Below are positions 58,290 to 64,000 of a DNA stretch of 64,000 nt, in pieces; the stretch's first letter is position 1, and the number at the start of each line of letters is the position of its first letter. The translations under genes and the position numbers were made by a program. A model generated the notes under the pieces. That model saw only the letters and a list, made by a program, of their open reading frames with translations. It ran no database searches and was not told where the DNA came from. The stretch comes from Cryptomeria japonica (Eukaryota; Streptophyta; Pinopsida; Cupressales; Cupressaceae), in contig NC_081413.1 in assembly GCF_030272615.1 (NCBI RefSeq), positions 142,137,872-142,201,871 of the forward strand. The letters are read 5' to 3'.

Positions 58290-59155
58290 TGTTGGCATTC
58301 TACACTCAAATGAGAATAGTTGATGTTGTCATTGATGGCAACCAACTAGTAACATGGTTCACAGCTTACGCCAACAATAGACATCATCTACCGGCACCGA
58401 TAGGCACGACAAGATTATTCTCACTGACACCTAGTCTAGATCAATAGAAGATCTTATAGACACCCCAGTCGACATGGAAATTATATTATTTTGTATTGTA
58501 ATTATATTGCATAGCCGACATGATGTATTTTAAAGACTCATATATGTATGAAATCTTATAGGTCATTTTGAAATGTGAAAAAGAATGTATGGTATGTAAG
58601 CGAAGGAAGGATATGTAATTAGGTAATGACTATGAGAGAGAGTATATGTATATGAATTTTGATGAGCAAATAAGAGAAGAGCAGAGCAAAGAAAGGTTTA
58701 TGGCAAAGGTATTTGATAGAGCTTAAACCAATACTGAATCCAGCACTGCAGATGCTATTATGAGCAGTACATTGTCATTGGATTTAATCATCCAAATTTG
58801 TAGTCAGTGGGACTCCTTTTTTGTGATTGAGCAGTGATCTCTAGGATGTTGGTCTTCCTACATGTGCAGGCCCCTATTGTATCAGTAATATTTATTCATA
58901 TTGGCCAGTGAGTAAATATTGTAGGTCACAAATCCCATCGAGGTTTTTCCCCTATCGGGTTTCCTCGCCAAAATATATGTGTTATGGTGTGCATTAATGG
59001 TTATACTATTATTTCTCTTTATTGTTTTATTGCTTGTTTATCGATACATTAATTTAGGTTGTAAAGTTGCAAACAAGTTTAAATATTTCATAAACCAGTT
59101 AGACAGTGATTCACCCCCACTCTCAGTGTCTTTGGGACTGATCAAGTATCTAACA
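58290..59155 (+). mobile_element. CopF 3' LTR, 866 bases
   Basis: Same edges as the 5' LTR (TGTTGGCATTCTACACTC ... GTATCTAACA), followed by ACATT. Small indels separate the two LTRs. Confidence 0.92.
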
Positions 59156-59983
59156 ACATTATTATATTTTGAGGATGTCATGTTATGACACTCCACTTAC
59201 TACATGTGTTCCCCTTTATGATTTATGATAATGCTTATTGGATGCATTTATGTCTTGATGAGTTTTACACCTCGGGGAGTTCATTCTTGTTGTATTGTGT
59301 GAGTTCTTGCATGAGACTCCTTGTGTTGTTAGTCTCTTTGGTTAGGGTTCCAACTTAGGTTTAGAGCGTGTGATGGTACCTTGTGTCATCTCCTAGCACG
59401 GGGGGTGGTTCCTTTGGTTCCACATGGTCGGGTGGTTGGTGTTTTTTATCCATTGGGATGTTCTCTTGTATTCTTCTTGTGTGGATGTGGATTCTTCTTA
59501 ATGATGGACTATGGATGTACCTTGTAGCAGATTTATGTAATAAATAAGATGGAGTGCATGTAATGCAAAATTCTTGTATATAGTAGATGGATTCTTGTAG
59601 TATAAAGAGCTAGGATCATGATGTATTTAATATAATTGTATTTTCAAGATGAATTGTAGGTTGGAATATAAATGGGTTTGCATTGTAGTTCAGTTGTATT
59701 ATTCCAAGGAATGTTAGGAAGCAAGTTAGAATGTAAATTAATCTTGAAAGAGGAAATTATGCATATCATGAGGAATAAATAATGTTGTAGGTTACATATC
59801 TCATGGTTAGAGAATTAAAATATGATGCATTAAAGTAAGATGAAATTTACCTATCATGTGTGTAGTATGTTATTGTGGTAATGAATTAAGTAATGATGTT
59901 GAAGCACCCTAGGGAAAGGTTAATGATGTTATGTTATTTTCGCTTGTGTTATTTGATGAAAGGAGAAATGATGTATGTTCATA
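59156..59983 (+). mobile_element. Long LTR-like element D, part 3
   Basis: Continues D after CopF and ends near 59983, next to TTGTTTTA (59984-59991), the string that also precedes D at 45642. It is noncoding and rich in short ATG-containing words. A GGGGGGTGG word lies near 59401. Confidence 0.45.
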
Positions 59984-61942
59984 TTGTTTTAATGGTTAAT
60001 GAATGTAATTAGATGGAGATGTTAGGTGTTGCATTAGTTTTTGATAGATGTGAAAAAAAATTAATTATCTCCTTTTGTTTGTTAGATGCTTAGTTTCTCT
60101 AAGGTATTTTGGCAGGCATTACATTTGGATTCTTTCTTCTTTTTGGTTGTCCCATTTTGTTGTGATTTTGCATTAGGTTAATCTATTGACACTATCATCA
60201 TTTTCTTAGCTGTCCTAAGATTACAATGTTTTGCAATGTGGCCCAAGTTTTGACAATGATAGTATTTTACATTTACATTGAATGATGAGTTTGAAAATCT
60301 ATTGTAGGACTGAGATAAAGTTCTCCTACATTCATAACTCCTATGATCATACACATTGAAATGATAACAAATAACATTCATATCTCTTAGAGTAGCAAAT
60401 AAATTTATACTTTCAAAACTAGGAGGAGACCTATGCATAAGCCTACATTCTACAATTCTATGACCATGAGTATTACATTTATAGAAATAGACATGGAATT
60501 GAGGTACATACCAATCATTATTGAATTTGTTTCTCATTTTTCTTCTTAGAGAAGCATAGCTCGATCTTCTTTAGCTCACCCTTCATGTATCCTTGACCTT
60601 TGTGAAGCCCCCATTATCAACGTTGGTTTTTCTTTTAGGATCAACATACTAGTTCTTTGAATGATTCTTTGTAGCAGTAGCATATGTCTTCTTCTCATTG
60701 GGCTTGCTAACTGTGAACTTATGTTTGACTTCACTTTCACTTGAAGAGGTGAAGAGTATCTCCTTGTTTGATGAATCTTACTATTAGAACATTGCCCATT
60801 TTGAAATCCAACACCCTCTATGTCTTTGGAGTGATTTTATTTTCTCAGCATTTTATTCAAAGCATCAGTGTTTCCCTCATACTTAATCCTCATATTTAGT
60901 TCATCTTTCTTCTTTTCAAGTTCTTTTTTGAGACTCATAATCTCTTCCTCCAACTTTTGACACTCTTTATCATTTCTTTCTAAATCCGACTTCATTAATT
61001 CATACTTCCTCTTTGCTTCTTCCAACTGAATCTTCAAAATAGAAATTGCTTTCTTTGATTCCTCAAGAGATTTGTTTAATAGCTCTTGTTTTTCAGCAGC
61101 AAGATTCTTGTATTTATTATATTTTTTTCTTACTTTTCTAAGTTCCTCTAGTGCACTCACAAGTTCACCTTCAAGGTCTACTTCACCTTCTATTTCCTCT
61201 TCTTCATCATCAACAATATGTTCATCAGATAACTCTCCTTGTGCCATAAAGAGATTAACTTCTCTTTCACCTTCATTGCAACAATCTTCAGAGATTCTTT
61301 CTTCATCAAAGGCATCATCTTAAAAGATGTAAAGACTGATCTTTTTCTTAAAATTTCTTTTCTTTGGCTTATAAGAGTTCTTCCTATTTTCCTTTCCAAA
61401 AGACTTCATTGTTTTCTTTTCATCTTCATCCTTTTCTCCATAAGGGCATTTTGATGCAAAATGTCCACTCTTTCCATAGTTGAAACATTTGAAAGGCAAC
61501 TTACCTTTGTAATTTATAGAGCCTCTTTTGAGTTTCCTAACAAAATTTGCTACAACAACATCATAATAATTTTCATCTTCATTTGTAGCTTGTTCTGTTC
61601 CTTTCTATGTGGTATTGAAGCCAACTTCTCTCTTTCAAAGTTCAAAACTTATTTTTCTCATCTCATAGGCAGACAAAGAGCCAAACAATTCCTCCATAGA
61701 GAAAGTTTTTAAGTCTTTAGCTTCCTCAGTAGTTCATACTTTTGTATCACACTTTGAGGTAAATGATCTCAAAACCTTTTTGGCAGTAACTTCATCTTTG
61801 ATTTATTCTCTCAATCCTCTTATAGAACTCACAGTCTCATCCACTCTTTGCAGATAATCACCTATCTTCTCTTCTTCTTTCATTTTTAGATTTTCAAACT
61901 GAGCTCTTAGAGTCTGCTGTTTGGTTTGTTTTTCTTTGGTAT
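59984..61942 (-). pseudogene. CopC gag, split from its protease by D
   Basis: Minus strand from 61942 (cut by CopH) to 59984, where the text PLKQ joins VWT at 45649. In order: part of the UBN2-type gag domain (DYLQRVDETVSSI, EVTAKKVLRSF, MEELFGSLSAYEMRK, 61860-61640); a CCHC knuckle with the second Cys changed to Tyr (CFNYGKSGHFASKC, near 61487-61446); an acidic stretch; a long coiled coil open from 61247 to 60837 (VSALEELRKVRKKYNKYKN, LKKELEKKKDELNMR); then three degenerate knuckles open from 60537 to 60178 (FYKCNTHGHRIVEC, CYHFNVYDHRSYEC, YYHCQNLGHIAKHC). Several stops and frame changes lie between the open parts. Gag of this length, with coil and extra knuckles, fits the SIRE/Maximus type of copia. 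Confidence 0.8.
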
Positions 61943-63001
61943 TGTTGGTATTTTGGTATGGTTTTGTCATTGATGTCAACACCTACTAAACACTTATCAA
62001 CTCTAGCACTTTGGAGATCTAGCAACATTCACCGGGAAGCAAGTGACTAATGCACAATCACTGGTATATGGTACACCGGTAGGATATAATGATCACCGGC
62101 ACTTGGAATGGCATGGAAAACACTTGGTAATGTCAAAGACATCGTTTGGACATCTTATCTTGGAGATTTGTTTATTAGCATATTCATGTTCGCATATTTG
62201 CTATTACCGACAAATAGGTCTAGGATTACACCGACAGGTTTATCTTTTCCAGATCAGCATGGCATGCTATGGAGATGATTAATTATTGTTGTAAATGCAT
62301 TAAGCTAACATGTTCAATCAGTTATTGCATCATATATTGTATTATTTGTAAAATGATTTTATTGTAATATCTTGTAGAGCCGACCTCCTAAAATTGGTCT
62401 TAGGTTATGGTATAAATGTAAGGTCTTAATTGTAAGATCGATGGAGGAATGCAAAAAAGTTTTTGTGCAAAGGTATATGCGAGATTAAGAAGAGCTATAC
62501 ATGCAGACATCATTTGAAGGTGAAGCTAGGTTTTTGTGAAAGCATATCAGAACTACACCGGTACTAAATCCAGCATATGAAGATCCTATTTTGAGCATTA
62601 CATTCTTATTGGATTTAACCATCCAATTGTAGTCAGTGTGACTCCCATTTGTGTTTGAGCAGTGAGCTCTAGGCGCTTGGCCTTTCTGCATGTGCAGACC
62701 CCATTTATGTACACTTACTATCTGTAGTAGTATCATCTAATTGTGGGTAAGGTTTCCCACTGTGGTTTTTCCCTTACATGGTTTCCACGTACAAGTATTG
62801 GTGTTATGTGTTGTGGATGACTTTGTATTTTAGTTTCATGCATTAATCTTTACCGATACTGCATTTATCTATTAAATCTGTCCACTGGTATAACAAACTA
62901 TTTCATCGGTATTAAGCAACAATTTGATTAAGTTGTTTTTGGTTTAAAATTATTACACAACTGATTCACCCCCCCCTCTTAGTTGTCCCCAAAACCTAAC
63001 A
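61943..63001 (+). mobile_element. CopH 5' LTR, 1059 bases
   Basis: Edges are TGTTGGTATTTTGG and CCTAACA, next to an intact primer site. It is inserted in CopC gag after GGTAT (61938-61942), the presumed target duplication, whose partner is outside the window. A TATA word (GGTATAAATG) lies near 62409. It ends with a C-tract and 'ctcttagttgtcccc'. Confidence 0.9.
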
Positions 63002-63016
63002 ATTGGTATCAGAGCC
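63002..63016 (+). other. CopH primer-binding site
   Basis: ATTGGTATCAGAGCC matches the initiator-Met tRNA type exactly. Confidence 0.95.
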
Positions 63017-63058
63017 TAGTCCTCTTTTTGTAGAAGCTTAACAGCTTGAGGAGATCCA

Positions 63059-63987
63059 ATGTCTAGCAACTATTTGAGGAAGGACAGTCCTAAACTTGAT
63101 GGAACCAACTATGGGATATGGAAGATTAGGATGCAGACACATCTGAACTATATTGGAAAAAATATCTGGGAGGTTACAAAGAATGGCTATACTGCTCCTT
63201 CTACAAGTCAACCTAATCCACCAAATTTGACTAAAGATGAAGAAAATGATTGCAAGGCAAGAGAAGCACTTTTGAGCGCGTTATTAGATCAACAAATCAT
63301 GGGACTATCAGATAGGTCTATTGCTAAAGCTATTTGGGATCATTTGGAAACACTAAATGAAGGAGATTCCATAGTTAAAATTGCAAAACTTGAAAGCTTC
63401 CAGGTCAGGTATGAAAGTCTAAAAATGGAAGAGGATGAAAGAATTTCTATTTTTATGGAAAGAGTAAATGAAATTATTTTGGTTATTAAATGTTGTGGAG
63501 GAACCTTAAGTGAAGATGAAATTGTTTTAAAAGTGTTAAGAGGATTGCCACCAGCATACAAAATGAAAGTTACTGCAATAAATGAGCTTAGAACAATGCC
63601 TAACACATTAGTAACTAGGGATACATTGATTGGAAAAATATCAGCCTTTGAAATTGAGGAATTTGGTCCTGTTGCTACTATAAAGACAGATTTAGCTTTT
63701 AAGGCATCAACATCATCTGCACAATCATTTGACAAATCTAATTGGAAAGCCTTTTATGCAAGAGAAATTGAAGAAAGCACGAGAGAAATGAAGAACTTGA
63801 AGAACTTGAAGCACTATTTGCAAGAAAAATGCCTAAAGGTCCAGTTGGAAGTAAGTATAAAGGGAAAGCACCCTTTACATGTTTTAATTGCAATAAGATT
63901 GGTCATATGGCTTCAAGATGCCTCGATAGACATGCTAGGTTAAGAGAAGAAGCTAGAAGGACATACAAGCCTAATCCTGAATATTAG
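63059..63987 (+). pseudogene. CopH gag (copia), one frameshift
   Basis: ATG 63059 opens a frame of about 240 codons with the full UBN2-type gag domain: LDGTNYGIWKIRMQTHL, AKAIWDHLETLNEGD, IFMERVNEII, EDEIVLKVLRGLPPAYKMK and TLIGKISAFEIEEF. Near 63770-63785 a one-base change shifts the frame. The true continuation (frame of 63781) reads ERNEELEELEALFARKMPKGP, then an intact CCHC knuckle CFNCNKIGHMASRC, then KPNPEY and a TAG at 63985-63987. The frame left unshifted runs on to 63943 and is spurious. Gag is otherwise nearly intact, making CopH one of the youngest elements here. The rest of the element lies beyond the window. Confidence 0.85.
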
Positions 63988-64000
63988 AGATACAGATTCA

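Noticed and set aside
1-64000. Search for tRNA, rRNA or organellar genes
   Set aside because: Nothing convincing was seen. The tRNA-like words present are retroelement primer-binding sites.

Overview
This window looks like a piece of a very repeat-rich plant nuclear genome. Nearly everything recognisable in it is LTR retrotransposon sequence, old and young, inserted into one another. Ty1/copia elements have primer-binding sites of the initiator-Met tRNA type (TTGGTATCAGAG and decayed forms). Ty3/gypsy elements have an Arg-type (TGGCGACTC) primer site, and one old relic has a TGGCGCC-like site. I see no host gene, tRNA, rRNA, organellar DNA or CRISPR array. The density and depth of nesting suggest a large plant genome, possibly a gymnosperm, but the sequence does not prove the species.

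Layout, left half. Positions 1-941 are the end of a copia LTR (family CopA). 942-1318 is a coiled-coil reading-frame relic of unknown origin. 1319-7391 is decayed sequence holding a minus-strand gypsy gag relic (4859-5990) and a low-complexity spacer. 7392-24242 is a rearranged gypsy-type array of the form LTR-internal-LTR-internal-LTR, flanked by a TACAC duplication. Each internal unit encodes, on the minus strand, a gag joined to an acidic protein of about 600 residues, with no protease, reverse transcriptase or integrase. 24248-25733 is an older gypsy primer-site region and LTR.

Layout, right half. From about 25734 to beyond the window lies a minus-strand copia element, CopC. Three insertions split it. 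(1) CopB, plus strand, 28431-42894, is itself split at its reverse transcriptase by a complete minus-strand CopA element (32538-40011, target duplication ATTGG). (2) A long gypsy-like LTR, D, 45650-59983, is itself split by an inverted two-element composite (47590-51483) and by a pol-less copia-type element, CopF (52620-59155). (3) A fresh-looking 5' part of CopH, plus strand, starts at 61943 and runs off the end. Reading frames and target duplications re-join across most breaks, so the order of insertion can be read directly: CopC first, then CopB, D and CopH, with CopA inside CopB and the composite and CopF inside D.

How the parts relate. The autonomous elements (CopA, CopB, CopC, CopH) carry the usual gag, protease, integrase, reverse transcriptase and RNase H order, now broken mainly by premature TAG codons. 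Two element types lack pol and would depend on enzymes supplied by others: the gypsy gag-acidic element (7392-24242) and CopF with its truncated relative CopE (49411-51483). CopF keeps a coiled coil and a row of CCHC knuckles like those in CopC gag, but pol is replaced by a long unknown reading frame whose C-terminal domain is conserved in CopE. These two pol-less families are the best candidates here for undescribed biology.
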